The position numbers and the translations under genes were made by a program. From assembly GCA_002189035.1 (NCBI GenBank), contig NEEC01000009.1, positions 186,001-250,000 on the forward strand: DNA of 64,000 bases, given 5' to 3'. Source of the stretch: Utricularia gibba (taxonomy: Eukaryota > Streptophyta > Magnoliopsida > Lamiales > Lentibulariaceae). How positions within the stretch are numbered: the first letter of the stretch is position 1; every line of letters begins with the position of its first letter. Positions 1 to 13,728 of the stretch are shown here, piece by piece. Below the pieces are notes generated by a model. That model worked only from the letters and a program-made list of their open reading frames with translations. It made no database searches and was not told the DNA's origin.

Positions 1-2847
1 GTTCATATTGCCGTTGGCGTTTGCATCAACCAAAGACTTGGTCATCTTCAATTCCGGGGGAGGGAGGGGGACGTTTAGAAAAATTCTTGAGATTTTATGG
101 GATTTTCTCTTCTTCTCTGATGATGTTGATGACACAAAAAATCACTTGATTTTAATTGAATTTAAAATTCTAATAAAATAATAATTATTTACAATTAGAG
201 GTATTGATTATCATAAAAATTAATTCATATTTAAAATATAAAAAATGAAAAATGATTTTCATAAGTAAATAATATATTTATATTTATTTATTAATAAAAT
301 ATAATTCATTTATATTATATAAATCTGTAAATTATATTTATATTATTACTATTTGTATTAAAAATAATTTAAACTTAATAGTTTAACTGAGTAAAATAAA
401 AATATTAATTTTTTTTAAAGAATACTGAGTATAATTATAAATTTAAATTTCAAAATCAATTCTAATAAGATACTCCTCATACTTCTAATAAAATTGATTT
501 TTGATACTGATTCTATAAATACATAAAAACCATCATAATAAATAAATATATTTTCAATAAAAAATTTATTATTTTATTATTTTTTAAAAATATACTTGAA
601 ATAAATGAAAATGAAAAAAAGATGAGTTTTAAAAACAATAAAAACAATAAAAATAATGACTTTTGTTAAAGTTTCCATCATGCACAAGCTTAACTTTATA
701 TGTGCATATAAGACTCAAAAACTTATTTGATTGTAGAAATTTTAGAGATACTATTCTAAAGTAATGCTATTTGTTAACCATCATGTTACTATTTCTCATT
801 TAGCATAGTTATAGAATCAACTATGTCAATAAAATCATTTCACATTTTGTGATAACACATGTCATTCTCACGTCCGATCTTAAATCTTTGTAGCACTCAC
901 CCTCACAAATAGATTAGGTTGAATATATCTTAACAGCATTGTCCAATTTGACCCCTCTTCTTAGGTGCTTTAGACCACTTTGAGATTTTTCAACATTCCA
1001 TTAGGAGTGTGTGGTATTAAAAATATGTTAGCAAAAACTAAAACATTACGACAAATGAAAATAAAACTCAAATTAAATATTGAATAATATAGTACAATAG
1101 TTATATGCATAGGGACTTGCCCAAATAAAGTTTCACCACATGTTATCAGTGCAAGCATCTATATACATATGTTTGATTCTAACATGAAAATAAACACAAA
1201 ATTAAAATAAAACATAAAAATAGTCAAAGACATATATAATGATTGAAAGATTTAAGTATTTATAAGAGAGAAAATCTAAATACTATATTGGACTTATTTG
1301 ATTAATTTGAATAAGATGTTTTATTTAAATATTATATCTAAATATTTCAATATCATTTTTTCAATCTTTATCTCATTAATGAATATCAAACCAAATTTTC
1401 ATCCTTCAACTTATTCTTGAATTCAAACAAACTCGTAAATTATTGAATTTTGATTTTTCTTTATTTAAAAATTCTAAAAAATCCATAAAATTCAATTTCT
1501 CTATAAAAATATCAAATTAGTATAAAATATATAAAATTAATAAAAAATTAATGACCAATTAGAATATAATGTACTAAAAATAACCTTTATAGTGATGAAA
1601 AAATATATTTTAAAATAATATAACATTAATTATCAATTTCATAAAGAATGAATTTCATAACATTGATTTCCCAAATGTTGTGTAATTTAAAATATTGGTT
1701 AGACACTATATATTGATTTTTGGAATATTCCCGGATCCAATCCAACCCCCGATTCTACAAGGCATTAAATCCGTTAGCGTGCAACTCTGCCCCTCTGCGA
1801 TTGATTGGCTAACAGCCGCCACCGTGTCTTCCGTCCAGCCATCCCCTCAGCGGGCCCCACGAGTTGAAAAAATAAATCTCTTATTATGAAAAGTATCTAT
1901 TCTTTATTCATTTCACAAATATCTAATGCTATTCATACGTTTTCAATTAACCAAAGCCTCACGTGATGAATCCATTAAAGGTACATGAAAAACAAAGCAA
2001 TATGTTGGTAGCATTCTTCTAAAGCCTTAGCTCAGCCATAAATTTAAGTCGAACTAATCAAATGATTATTTTTTATATTTTAAAAATATTATTTAAATTA
2101 ATTAAAACTTATTTTTCGACTGAATTAAACCTATGATTTTAAAACATTAGTTTCGTAGTTTTACAAAAAAAAAACATTAATGTCAAAGAATAAAAGTCAA
2201 ATTAGTCATAGGTAATATGAGAATACAAATTTACACATTCTATTTATTTGTAAAAATATGCAAGTTCCATATTGTCTTAATTCTGTAATCTAAATATTTT
2301 ATTTTTAACACTAGTAAAATTATTTTAATGATAATATATTTTGTGTAGTAAGATGGACAAAGATGGAAAAGCTGAACATTATAATTCTATATAATTTGTT
2401 TTTGTGTGTCACAATGTAAGTTTTTGTAACACGTCGCCTTGAAGAATCATTATATATATAACGAAAAATGTTTGAAGAAAAGATAAATTTTAATTGATTC
2501 GATAAAACTCTATCAAATTTTTTATGCCTAAAATAATTTAAATTGCAATGTAGTATATAAAATCGAGTAACAATTGATGTATAACTTGCTATGAAAAAAA
2601 CCATAATCAGCCCGTTACATAATAATTGATTCAGAAAATAGTATCGCAAGTGCCCATTATAGAATATATTTTAATTTCTAGAAAATTCAATAATAATATG
2701 AATAAATCGTGGCACCACGATTTTCATCTACAAAAGCCATCTGATCGGGAACTGGAAGCCCAGGAGCACCTACCTGTGTGCCTCTTCTTTGCATGCATGA
2801 AGAAGCACTGCATCATAAGAACCAGGGGTTGCTTTGCTTCCAGCGTT
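1..2847. other. AT-rich intergenic DNA, no gene seen
   Basis: The stretch is very AT-rich with short runs and no open frame that looks like a protein. A short GC-richer patch lies at about 1730-1870. I see no RNA gene, terminal repeats or recognisable transposon protein. It lies downstream of the minus-strand AP2 gene, so its right end should hold that gene's 3' UTR and polyadenylation region. Confidence 0.6.
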
Positions 2848-4759
2848 TCAAAACTTTGGGAAGGCCGACGGGGAGGCCGCCGTTGGGGCGGCGAGGGAGA
2901 ATCCTGATGATGCCGCGGGTACCAGAATTTGCATCGGAGGCCACTTGGGGAATCCACCTTCAAAGCTGGCGCTGGCTGCTGATCTGTCCTGAAGTGGGAA
3001 AGCAAATCACAAACCAAAAGGGCTGGGATAACGGAGTGAAGAGGCGCGCGCACCTTCGTGTTGGGGGAGAAACCGGGGTGGATGCCGGCCCACGGCGGCG
3101 GATACTTCAGCGGCGCCTGCACTTCTCGGGAAGAGGCGGGGGTGGATTCGCCCTGAACCAATACAAAAAAGTTGCAACTCTGACTCGATGTTGCATGGGA
3201 TTCGTACGGAGGCGCCCCAACCCCAAAGTTGATATCACAATAGTGTAACTATTGCCTTCTAAAGTTGTATTGCAAGCAGAAGCTTGTGTGTACCTTAAGA
3301 CTGGGGCCATCGACCATTTCCCTGGTTGTAAGAGGGAAGCGGAGAGATCTCGCGGCGGCGTTCGGAGACAACGAGATTCCGAGGTTGAGATCCACACTGC
3401 TGCCACTGCCTGCATATAAACTACAGCTTATAAACTGATGATACTCCAAACGGAACTGGGAAGCACTGTTGGATGTCAACCTCCATCTCTCCACGCAAAA
3501 TTCATCTCCCTCATTTGCTTGCTAGCCTCGAAGCCGGTGACAGCTTCTCTCGCGTTGCACTGGATGGCTGCTTTGTCATAACCCCTGCATCAACCAGAGC
3601 ACCCTTTTGTAAATCCAAAAGAGGCGAATGAGAATCGACTGAATCTGAGAGCAGTTGCTCACTTGTTGGCCATAGCTTGGCCATTGCTGACTTCCCAGCG
3701 ATCGGGTTTCTGCAGCGGTACACCGCCGTACTTGGAGCTTCCTCGGGAGAAGCCGGTACTTTGGCGACGAAGAATGTGCACGAACTCTTCTTTGGTGAAG
3801 TTCATCATCTGCAGAAACTCCAACCAGGGGGTAATCTAAACTGTCCGAAAGCAGACACTCGAATGATTTCTATCTAAAGTTGCTCACCTGTTTCATATCC
3901 TCCTCATAGTCACTGATACTGAAATTGATATCAGCGTCAACACCGCGAAACTTAATAGCTGCCCGATCGTAGGCCCTGGATTATGAAATCGAAAACATTA
4001 CTCACGCTGTTCCTAACAAATGATCAGCAGAAAAAGCTTACCTAGCAGCTGCGTGAGCAGTGTCAAATCCTCCTGAAGAAAAGAAAGAATCAGATGCTGA
4101 ATCGACATTTAATTTTCCTCAAACAGAAGGATTGAAGGAGATGACAAGTGTTATTACCCAAATAAACTTGTTTCCCACAGTCCCTGAAAATGAAACCAAG
4201 GTACAATTCAATTTAAGGGAAAACATGCATGCAACAAAACAGAGCATTGAAACATGTGCTTAAGGACAATTAAAGATGCGAACCAGATGTGGGATTCCCA
4301 TCTGCCAGTTCGTCGGTAAAACGTAACGCCGCGGTACTGAGAACTCCGGGATCGGGGCCCGCGTCTACTCTTCTTGGGCTGCGCTGGATTGCTGATCGGC
4401 AACTGGGTTTTGTAAATTCCTAATTGAGCACTTCCGGCGCCTTCCGAAGAAGACAAATTCAGCCAATAGTTGGCTCTATCCGGCGCTGCCGTAGAGGGGG
4501 AAGTCGGGAATAGCTGAAGCTCGTTCACGCTATCCCCTGCGTCGTCGTCAATGTGAATCGCTCCATTTTTACCCAAAATTGAGGAGAAATTCAGAGTGTA
4601 GAGCGAGCTGCTGCTGCTGCAGTTCGCTTCATCTTTCGCAGCATTGTTGGATGTAGTCGTCGACGCCACCGAATCGGCGGTGCGGTGGTTCCCGTTCTCT
4701 TGGTCATCGTCGCCGGAGGCGAAATCAACTTCATACGCGCCGATATTCAGATCCAACAT
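2848..4759 (-). CDS. AP2/TOE-type (euAP2) transcription factor with degenerate second AP2 domain
   Basis: This is a nuclear DNA-binding regulator of the APETALA2/TOE/SMZ group, which in other plants represses flowering and is silenced by miR172. Nine exons join in frame (4759-4284, 4183-4158, 4072-4042, 3975-3888, 3808-3663, 3584-3481, 3409-3294, 3152-3054, 2988-2848), giving 1227 nt and 408 aa. The protein starts [13 protein letters not shown]. The first AP2 domain is complete: [20 protein letters not shown], then [10 protein letters not shown] from a 26-nt microexon, [11 protein letters not shown], and [18 protein letters not shown]. The linker [20 protein letters not shown] is typical. The second AP2 domain has [17 protein letters not shown] and then jumps to [20 protein letters not shown], with no YxYLGLFD strand between them. 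An EAR-like [12 protein letters not shown] follows. The last exon carries the miR172 site, read as AASSGF. The start is the first ATG of the conserved N-terminal motif. SMZ and SNZ of Arabidopsis also have a weak second domain. Confidence 0.9.
2898..2918 (-). promoter_or_regulatory. miR172 target site in AP2-like mRNA
   Basis: On the minus strand the 21 bases match the miR172 target consensus of euAP2 genes except at two positions near the 5' end, where CCGCGG replaces CTGCAG. The core GCATCATCAGGATTCT is intact. It lies in the last exon and encodes the usual AASSGF peptide in the gene's own frame. The site predicts cleavage or translational repression of the transcript by miR172 as plants age. 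Confidence 0.88.
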
Positions 4760-5069
4760 CCCTCTCCGGTAAAAACTAAGAACCCAGATCGTCCCCGCCC
4801 ACCCCAAAAAGACACAAGAATCGAGGGAGGGTAGCAAGCTACTTTTCGTTTAGTTAAATAGAAAAAAAGCAACTGCAGATCGCAGCTGGGTTCCCCCTTT
4901 TTTTTCTTTCTTTCCGCCCTCCCGTTCAAGGAAGAAGGAACCTTACTAGGAATGAATGAAGTTGAGAAGAAGAAACCAGAGGAGAAGGAAGAAGACAGAA
5001 GAAGACGAAAAAGGTTTTAAAGATCGGAGAGAGTAGCGAGAGCGGAAGCCAACCAACCTAGTAACATCA

Positions 5070-5077
5070 TTTATATA
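5070..5077 (-). promoter_or_regulatory. TATA box of the AP2-like gene
   Basis: TATATAAA reads on the minus strand about 310 bases upstream of the AP2-like start codon. It would put transcription start near 5040 and leave a 5' UTR of about 280 bases rich in GA and A. No other TATA-like site lies closer to the start. Confidence 0.5.
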
Positions 5078-7450
5078 ATATTATTGAAGAAGAAACGGGA
5101 AACGGTGTTACGGTATCCAACAACTGTCAAATTCCCAAGATATGATCTCCGTGAGTTATCAACGTCAACGACTATCGCCATTTTCATACAAAGGTGAAAA
5201 CCCCCCGACAACCAGGAAGCTTACAAAAACCAAACCCTAAAATATCAATTTCTTCTTCGCCCACTCCACGTCACCCCTCTCCAACGCGCCGTGATCTGCA
5301 AAATTACACATGATGAGTTGTGACAAGAAAAATTTCAGTTTGATTATTCATCATTTAACAAATGATATCAATCTAACTTTGAAAGAGCATATATCAATCA
5401 TGCTTTTATCATGTATAAGTATTTGTCCATTCAGAAAAAAAAAAAGGGGTCATGTATGAGATAAAAATAACGAGCTCCAACATTGAACTTTTATGTTAAT
5501 GTGTGTGGTGATTTGTGTTTTTAGGGAAATGAAAAATATGGCGTTGCTGCTTGACCTAATTGAATTGAATTGGGGGCAATTAAGAATGAGTAAAGAAAGC
5601 CCTCCTCTCCTCTTACTTCCCACACAAACAAAGCAGCAGCAGCACAGCACAGCAGCTTTCTATGATTGGCATAGGGTGGGGAAAATGAAATATCAAATAA
5701 TCAGCGACCTTCTCCCAATTATCAACCTCCCTTTGCCTTGTCATTCAATGCTCCTTTAATTGCAAACCAGTCCTCGCCACTTCCAATCCTGTGGGCGGAA
5801 TATTTTCAGCTCTGGCTGGGACACATGCATGCAATGCAACGCAACCCAATGGACAGCACAGTCATTTCCATCCTTGGAGGATAAGAGAATGTTGGTGACT
5901 TATTACCATTTATTCCTTGCAACCCCTCCCCTCCCCTCCCCTATACCATGATTGATGATGCATATGAGTATTATTGTGCCTTGGGGAATATACCAAGATT
6001 GGTCCCTCCCCTTTACCTCTCTTCCACATCCATCATGACATTGCTTTAATCCCATGACCTCAATTGTGTTAAATAACAACATATGCTAATTCTTGATTTG
6101 GTGACTAATCCTATCATTTTCATCTTCAACTCTTTTTGTGCATCCATCAAATGGGAGACTAGATAACATTTGTAAGTAAGAAGAAAACAAAAGAACATTC
6201 ATATTAAATAATATATAAAATCATGGGGACGATAGAGGTAGAGTTTCATGGGTGGGTGACTTTGGGCTTGGGGGTGTGGTTATCCCCTAATTTTCCGAAA
6301 AGGGTGATTTTGAAAAGTGACATATTTTAACTGTTTGTTCAAGAGATAAAATCATGTATGATTATGTTTCAAAATGAGGTTTTTTCATTTCAAAAAAAAC
6401 CAAGGCAGGCAGTTCTGTTTCTGATAAGCTAGCTAGCCATCAGTCACCCTGTACTGGAAGATGCATGAAATCATTGTGCGTGAATTTCAAAGCCTGGCGG
6501 GTCCTGTGTGTACAGTTGAGGAGGAGATTGGATGGATGCCCTCAAAAGGGAAAAAACAACGTGGTGGTACAAGGAATGGCGCACCACAAATGGGTTACAC
6601 AAAACAAGCCACGGCAGATGATACGATACCACTTTTTTTTATGGAATACTAACTAGAAAGTATTTAATTCCTTCCAGCTTAAAAAGGAAGCCGCCACGCC
6701 ATAACACTCACACCTACCCTAACTTCCATTCCTCTTTTTCTTCGCTGGTTCAAAGCCACCATAACATTATAATAATAGTTTGAAGAACATGAAGTTTTTT
6801 GTGCTGCAGGACCATTGCATTGCAGCATTTATGGAGGAACCCGCTCCGCTGCCTACATACTATATATTCCTCGCATTTATTGCTTCCATGCTCTTATTAC
6901 AAACCCTATGTCTCAAGGAGTCGTATACGGGATGCCAGCAGTAGCTAACAACAAATCTTTTTGTGCGGATTTGTCTTCCTTCGTTCTTGCACTAGCGGGT
7001 TGATTCTCTAATAGGGTATTTAAATCCAACGCCCCTTTTTTCTGCTGGTTGAAAAAAGTAAAACAAAAAAATAGATGGGTGTTGTTCCTCGTCCGTGTCG
7101 ACCGACGGATGTTTGATTTGGGGGTTTCTAGGGTTTAGAATGCAGAAACAAGTCAACTTGGGTTGCACCGTAATTGATCCCGGGGCACTATTTCAAGAAA
7201 TCGCGGCCGCATAGCCAACCGCATTTATGGAATCTTAGGGGCCGATCAACCACCTTCGTTGACTACAATCATCTTCTTCTAATGGTGGTGTCTTGCTGTA
7301 TTTACTTATGCTAATTATTGAATTGAAATGATGGAAAACCCAAGAAAAGAAACGTGGGTTTTTGCTTTATTTAAACCGAGTGATGGATGTCGGCATCCCG
7401 AGGAGGGTAGGGCAGAGGGCATCCTGGCCGTTGATGTTCCTTTTTGTCTG

Positions 7451-7483
7451 AGCGAGGCGAGGCGAGGCGAGGCGAAGCGAGGC
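7451..7483. repeat. Simple repeat (GCGAG)n
   Basis: Five-base unit GCGAG repeated about six times with one changed base. It is a GC-rich microsatellite in the upstream region of the AP2-like gene. Nothing links it to a function. Confidence 0.85.
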
Positions 7484-8377
7484 TCCAGGGCAGGGGATGG
7501 ATGGATGCCCGCCGGGCCAGCTCCAAAAAAGAGAACCAAAACTGAGTGGTGCACGATGCTAATCATTACGCGTACAGAAGACAAGATAACGTTTGATTGG
7601 ACATGGTTGGGCATGACGTGATTTGATTGGACGCCAAACATTTGATTGACCCATCGTCCCCACTCCCGCCCCCGCACTGCATTCCATTTTCACGGCTCGT
7701 TTCCGTCCCGGACCAAACGGAGGCGGGGGACGTCCGCCTTTTCGTCGTCCATTCTGCGAGAAGAATGAAAAAGAGACAACTTGTATCCTATTGTATTGTA
7801 TTGTATGCTGCTGCACTGTGGCGTGTCAAGTCTTTCTAGTAAAAGGAGCCCATCATTTCGATCTGCCTCCTCCTGCTGCATTATTGATATTAATATCCTT
7901 ATTTTTTTATTGTCGAAGAATTTCGTCATCATTCGAATTTCAAATGAATGTCTTGATTTCGTGTGTTTTTCTTTTTAAACAAAAATTTCCAGATCGTCCA
8001 TCCAAAGGTGTTTCTTCCCGTGGGACCCACCCCCCCAATATTATTTTCTTGTAAACAAGGAAACCCCCCATCGAATTTTGGGATGTGGGATGTGTGGCTG
8101 GAGTCGGAGGTGCAGGGCTTGCGGTGGGGTCGCTCTCTTCTTGTCTTGGAAAATCCACAAACGGTGTCGTTTTCTTCTTGCAGTCCATTCCAGGGCAGGA
8201 GCGGGATGGAAGAACACAATTTGGGTAATGTGTAATAAAAGTACATTTCTGGTGTTCAACTACTAAAAGGGGAAAAAGGAAATGATTTGATGTACTGTCG
8301 CCCGCCCGAGGGAGGGAGGATACGAGGTTAGCACTCCTGCTCATCTTCTTTCCCCAAACGTCCTCCTCCTGCAACAC

Positions 8378-8398
8378 TGGGCTGGGCTGGGCTGGGCT
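8378..8398. repeat. Simple repeat (GGGCT)n
   Basis: Four tandem copies of GGGCT. It lies about 150 bases downstream of the VPS53 stop codon, possibly within the 3' UTR region. Confidence 0.8.
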
Positions 8399-8549
8399 CT
8401 CCCTATCTGGGCTTGTGTGGCTAAACAAGAGGCCATTGGATGATCGATCATTCATCAAGGAAGAATCCAAAGAAATGACGGACACAGGTTTGGGGGGGAA
8501 GAATCAAGGCGAAGGGAAGGTAATGTGTGTGCATGCATGGGTGTCTCTC

Positions 8550-11500
8550 TCATCGGCTGAAAAGCTTCCCCAGCGGTCCATCCTTGCGATCTTTGGTGGT
8601 TGATTCCGTGAGCGCCAGGAATCTGCGGATTCCGGTGGTCGCAGCATCTCTCCCGAGCGCCGCAGCTCTTGCAACGATTTCTTCCTTCAACGGGATGATT
8701 GCGGAAGGCACGGATTGAGTTGCTGTTATGGGCGCTACGGAGTTGGAGGGCGCCGCGGGGACAATGGCCTTGATGCTTGACTCGGAGGCTCCAGCCCCAC
8801 GTTTGGTGTAATCATCCAGGATGCTCTGCTGGTCACTCCTCTTCAGGCCCTGCACCACCACAAGGATGGATGCAACAGATAAGCAGCATGTCCAGAATCA
8901 CACCATCTATTTTTGCGGTTGCATCGTAACCTTAAGATCAAGAATGCGCTGGAATTCTGATGATGTCCCTTCAGGTAGTAAAGCGCAATATGTGTCGGCC
9001 ACAGAGTCGATCGGGGACAAGATGACCTACGTAAACTCGCCGGTGAGTGATTGAGACATAAGGATGTTGGCGAGTCCCAGAGTTCACAGAATCAAACCTT
9101 GAGGAGTGCTTCAGCTTTGCTCATTTCACGGCTGACAAATTTTGAGTAGCCTGTGCTTGCTGACGGCTATTCATGACAAGAAATGGATCACCCCAGGGTA
9201 TAGCAATTACAAACAAGAAAAATAAAAAAGCTGTTCCAAGATCCAAAATGGCATTGCATTACTTCGGAGTTACCTGTTTTCCCAGAGCTGGAACCTCAAG
9301 AAGAATCGTTTTCACAGCTTGTGTATCCAATAGCATCTGCAGGTTTATAGAAAAATTATCATCTCGGTTGACCACATGTGAAATCATTTTCATTCTATAC
9401 TCAGTACTCCTTGAAATGTCAGAATAAACACCAGGATTAAAAGTTTAATTACTTGCTGTGCCCCAGTCTCGGAAATGTGCTTGCATTTGAAAATATTCAG
9501 GTAAAACCGAGGGCCAAGGGATGATGCAAGCTGCATAGACGAAATAAAACATAGAGGAATGCAATTAAAACGGTGAACCTGGAAGTCTAAAAAATCATTT
9601 GATTAGTCAATTTACTATCAACTACCCACCTTATCAAGAAAAAACTGGAAATATATGGGAGAAAGAAGCTTTCCAAGCACCGGAATGCTGGCAGTTAGAA
9701 TCGTATTGATGCCATTGACGTACCTGCAGGAATACGATGTTTGATGAATGTGAAGAAAAGGCTACATTTTTTATCCTACTCATTCCCATAAACAAATCTT
9801 CTTACTCAGATTGGTCACCAACGCTTTCAAGAGTGCCCCATGGAACTCGTGTCATAGCAGCCATTTCTGAATCAAATTTAGATTCTATCCCATGCACCAA
9901 TGTTATTAATGCCTTTGTTATGACAGCTGTAAATTCATCCTGCACCAAAAAAAAAAAAAAACCCCATCAAAGATCTAAATTAATCGCTTTCCTTCCTTTT
10001 TGATCGAGATTTGAGGGAAAAGCACTTCACACATGGAAATCTAAGCCGTCAGCACACCTCAACAGCAGTATCAGAACAGCAAAAGAATTTGATAAGACCA
10101 TTTCACCTGTACTTCAGCCATATCAATCCTATCAGCAAATTGGGGATCGACAATCTTTGACACATTTTCAGCCAATTCACCAGACTAGAAAAATGAAGGA
10201 TGAATAAGTATAGCATGAAAAATATATAAAAAAGTGTTTACGAAATGCAGCTTAAATACTTCTACAAATTCACTAAAACCAACCGTTTTATGGCAATATT
10301 CAGCTGTGTTTACTATGTAGCATATAAGCCGTTCATCCTTGTCAGACGTCTGTAGAAAGCATCCATATAATGTTAAATGTTGGACAACGCAAGAATATAT
10401 AAACTGATGAGCTACAAGAAAGCACTTTGATTTGCCCATCCATTCCAGTGGCAGCAGCTACGATCCCTGACCCACCCTTTGGCAACCTTGCATAAAGCTT
10501 TGTGGCATACGCCTTAAGAATTCTTTGGAAGACCTATTTACAGAAGTTCCAAGATATGAGAAAAGCATCTTATTATTTAAAAATATAAACTTTACGAAGT
10601 GGGCAAAGAAGTATCCATTCAGAACCATAAAATAATATATCCTCCATTCCACAAAAATAAATTTCACCTTAAACAAATTAAACAGTGTCTGGTTTTTAGT
10701 CAAAGCGCTGCATCTCTTTAAGCTCCGTCTGATAATCAAAAAGACCTTGGAAAAGTTCAGAGGATTAGAGAAGTGAAGATTCTTACCATGCTGAATGTGA
10801 TAAAACGAAAGATGCGTTGGAAAAAATTAACAAACATACTCATAGCCTTAGAGATATTATTAGCCAAGGTATATTCGAATACCTGCATACTACTAGATAA
10901 AATATTTGTTTGACTACCCTCTTCTACATCCCATGACTCTTCCTGTGGTACAAACAATACTAGAGTCAACTTTCAGAGCGGATGAAGAAAAGTGATGGAC
11001 ATGGCAATATCTAAAGGTTCTGAAGAGAATTTAAACCTGGGCAAGTTTCTCCATATGCTCCATGAGTGTCTTCTCTTCAAGTTCCACATACACCGTCAAG
11101 AAAGGTTCAAAGCATGATGATATGATTCCTCGAAAGTTGAACTGGACAAACCGAAAAAGCAATTGACGTTGACTTCTTATTATTCAACAAAAAAGGAAAA
11201 CCATCGTTATCATTAGAACAGAAAGCCCTTAGCTATTTATTCAATTTCCAAAGGGAATGTCATTGATTCTACAAAAAAAATTTTACCCCAGCATCAGGCA
11301 CTGACAACTCTTTTCGTCCATCTTGAACCTGATGTGGAAAATAAGCATGCTAGGTAGGAGTAGGATGGAACCAAGTTTTAATATGATAAACACCACGAAA
11401 GAAAATCTTGATCACACCTCATTATCCTCACCACTATTCGCTGCAAGCTTTTTCTCATATTTCTTTCGAATTTCTGTGACTGTTTGGTTGCTCTTATCTA

Positions 11501-13728
11501 CAACTACATTCCCTGTATCATACCTAGATTCACTATCATGACTACTGACACCAAATTTTTCCGCCAATTCTTCCTCAAATTCCAGAGTTCTCTGTAATGC
11601 CTAAAAGAAGTGCAAAAACATGGAAAATATTACTCACATTACGAAATTTATCGAAGGAAAGAAGCTGCTAGCAGTGCACCAACCAGCAATAAGGTACCAA
11701 CGTCAGGCTTTTCCTTAAGTTGGTTGAGAATGTCCACAAGTTGCGACCTGTTTGAAAAGGAAATATTTCAGTGTTTCACTGCTGGAAATCAGAAACCATC
11801 AAAGTATTGCTTAGTAAAATCTAAATATTTCTATATTCATCAAATCCAAAATGTGTCATGACAGCGCTCATACAATGTGAGGTGACACCAGACATAATTT
11901 TGAACAGTGAGGTCAAGTAACCCACCTGGTCAACTTGCAGAACTGGATGCAAAGCAGGTAAGGAACATGCCATGAAGAAGGAAAAACTTTCCAAATATCC
12001 TCATTTGTTCTCAGTCGGCGTTTGATCCAAGCATATCTTCTTTCTGTTTTGTCTAGCTTTGCAAATTCTGCAAGATTTTGAAACGTAACAGGCTTTATAT
12101 ACAGTTTTCAACTTGAAGTCAACATTAAATTCTAATATACAAACCAGCCCCTTCAAAAATCTGTTGATAAGATGTAAGCTCGGTATGGCAAAAACTTTTC
12201 ACTAAATCTTCCCTGACCGAAGGCTCTAAAGCATCAACAACCAGGCACGCATCTGATAGCTGCTGCAACAAATTTCTTTCTTGGGTCTCCTTCCCAGTGC
12301 CTAGGCTGTGATGTTTCACATAGTGGGAAGAAAAATAAGGATCAAAATGCATGATACCGACACCAAAAAGTAGTGGGACAGGAAATAGGAATTGTTGTGA
12401 ATTGAACCGTTAAGAAGTGACTGAATGGAGAACTGTTGTACTGCACTACGTCTTCAACATAACCAAAAAAATAATTCAGGGATATACAAACCCAAAAATC
12501 TTCTAATTTGACACACCTAGAGAAATCTGAGAACACATGGGCCTTCAGAATTTGTTTGATGCTCTTGAATTTCTCCCTCAGTTCTGTAATTTTTGGGAAA
12601 TCTCTATAAGCTTCAAAATGACTGCACAATTGGTTGACAGCCTGACATTATCAAAAACATTAACATGAACAAAAAATGGAACAGAAAGTGAGAAGAGGTC
12701 AATGCTGAGACAAAAAGCACCTCAAGCTGTGCAGCTGCCTCCTTATATTGTCTCTTGGAAGCCATAACCTGAAGCTGTTCTACGGCAGATACTGGAATAA
12801 AAGAAAAGGATAATATGGATAAGGGACATCTTAATATCAAATCAATCTGCGGTCATTTCGTCATCAGTGTCATTTCTAACCAAGCATGGTAAGCCGATGA
12901 AGTGCAGTGATGGTAGTAGTTATATGCTTCTTGGCAAAATCCAGTTTCTTGATATCCCGGCATATTTCCTGAACCATTGTTTCACTCTGCTCTGCCTTTG
13001 TCTTTATTTCTTGCATTTTTGTGATGAGTTCCTGGTTGGATAAACGATTATTCAAATGAGACCAAACTTAACACTGCTATTTGTGTTGGATAACCCAAAT
13101 TTATCCAATTAACTAACTCAATAGGACACCTTAACCGCAGATGTAGCTGCAGCAAGCTCCTCTCTTGCCTTGCTACCTGAATTGCTCTGTAATCGGCAAT
13201 TACATATAAATCAGAAAGAAACGACAGCTCGAGCTAATCACATATAAATCACCAAAAAAAAAAAAATGAAATTCCTAACCTGCTGGCGGACAGCTGCCAA
13301 AATCTCAGCATCCACCTTACGAATTTCACTGCGTATTTTCTGCATAAGGGGCTCAACACCAGATAGAGAAGCTTCTGCATGTCAAACCATCTTTCCCGTT
13401 GTCAAAAATCAATCTCACCCCGTAAAAGAAAACAAACTGTTAAATTCTAAAGCACATGACGAATTACTGGACACTAGAGATCATCGGAGAAGAGCATTGA
13501 CACCGCAAACTAAACATACTTCACAGAATTTCATAAGCCTTCATATGTAGCACTTCGAAAAATCGAAAAAAGGATTTCAGTGTGAATCCACTATCACTGA
13601 GTGCGTCAAACTTGGATGTATCAAGATCTTCAAAATGAGAGAACACCATTGATGGATAAGAAAATATGACCTGTTGGGAACATCTGGTTTATATAATCCA
13701 AGGCGCTCTGCTTGTCTATCCCCGCCAT
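8550..13728 (-). CDS. VPS53, GARP/EARP tethering complex subunit (HIT1 homologue)
   Basis: VPS53 is a coiled-coil subunit of the GARP complex, which tethers endosome-derived vesicles at the trans-Golgi. The Arabidopsis homologue is HIT1 (heat-intolerant 1). The gene has many short exons. The first (13728-13671) reads MAGIDKQSALDYINQMFPT. Then come EASLSGVEPLMQKIRSEIRK (13374-13280), SNSGSKAREELAAATSAVK (about 13186-13131) and CRDIKKLDFAKKHITTTI (about 12960-12900). These are followed by QVMASKRQYKEAAAQLE, FEAYRDFPKITELREKFK, LLQQLSDACLVVDALEPSV and a C-terminal exon ending at 8550 with DAATTGIRRFLALTEST. The order and wording follow the plant VPS53 N-terminal and middle domains closely. I see no broken exon in the parts read. 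Exon borders in the 8.9-12 kb part were not all fixed. Confidence 0.9.

Larger units (their letters stand above)
5078..8549. other. Intergenic region: AP2-like promoter side and VPS53 3' side
   Basis: No protein frame here looks real. The left part is the likely promoter of the minus-strand AP2-like gene. The rest is a mix of low-complexity DNA: GCGAG repeats at 7451-7483 and GGGCT repeats at 8378-8398. Downstream sequence of VPS53 ends the stretch. I saw no RNA gene or transposon ends. Confidence 0.5.

Noticed and set aside
970-1158. Minus-strand frame with hydrophobic stretch upstream of the AP2 gene
   Set aside because: No family resemblance, AT-rich codon use and stops on both sides; chance frame.
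3107-3248. Plus- and minus-strand frames over the AP2 3' exons
   Set aside because: They are other-frame readings of AP2 exons and introns; the nine-exon model explains the sequence in frame.
7328-8485. Cluster of overlapping 60-180 codon frames on both strands
   Set aside because: All arise from GC-rich low-complexity DNA, none has a recognisable domain and they contradict one another.
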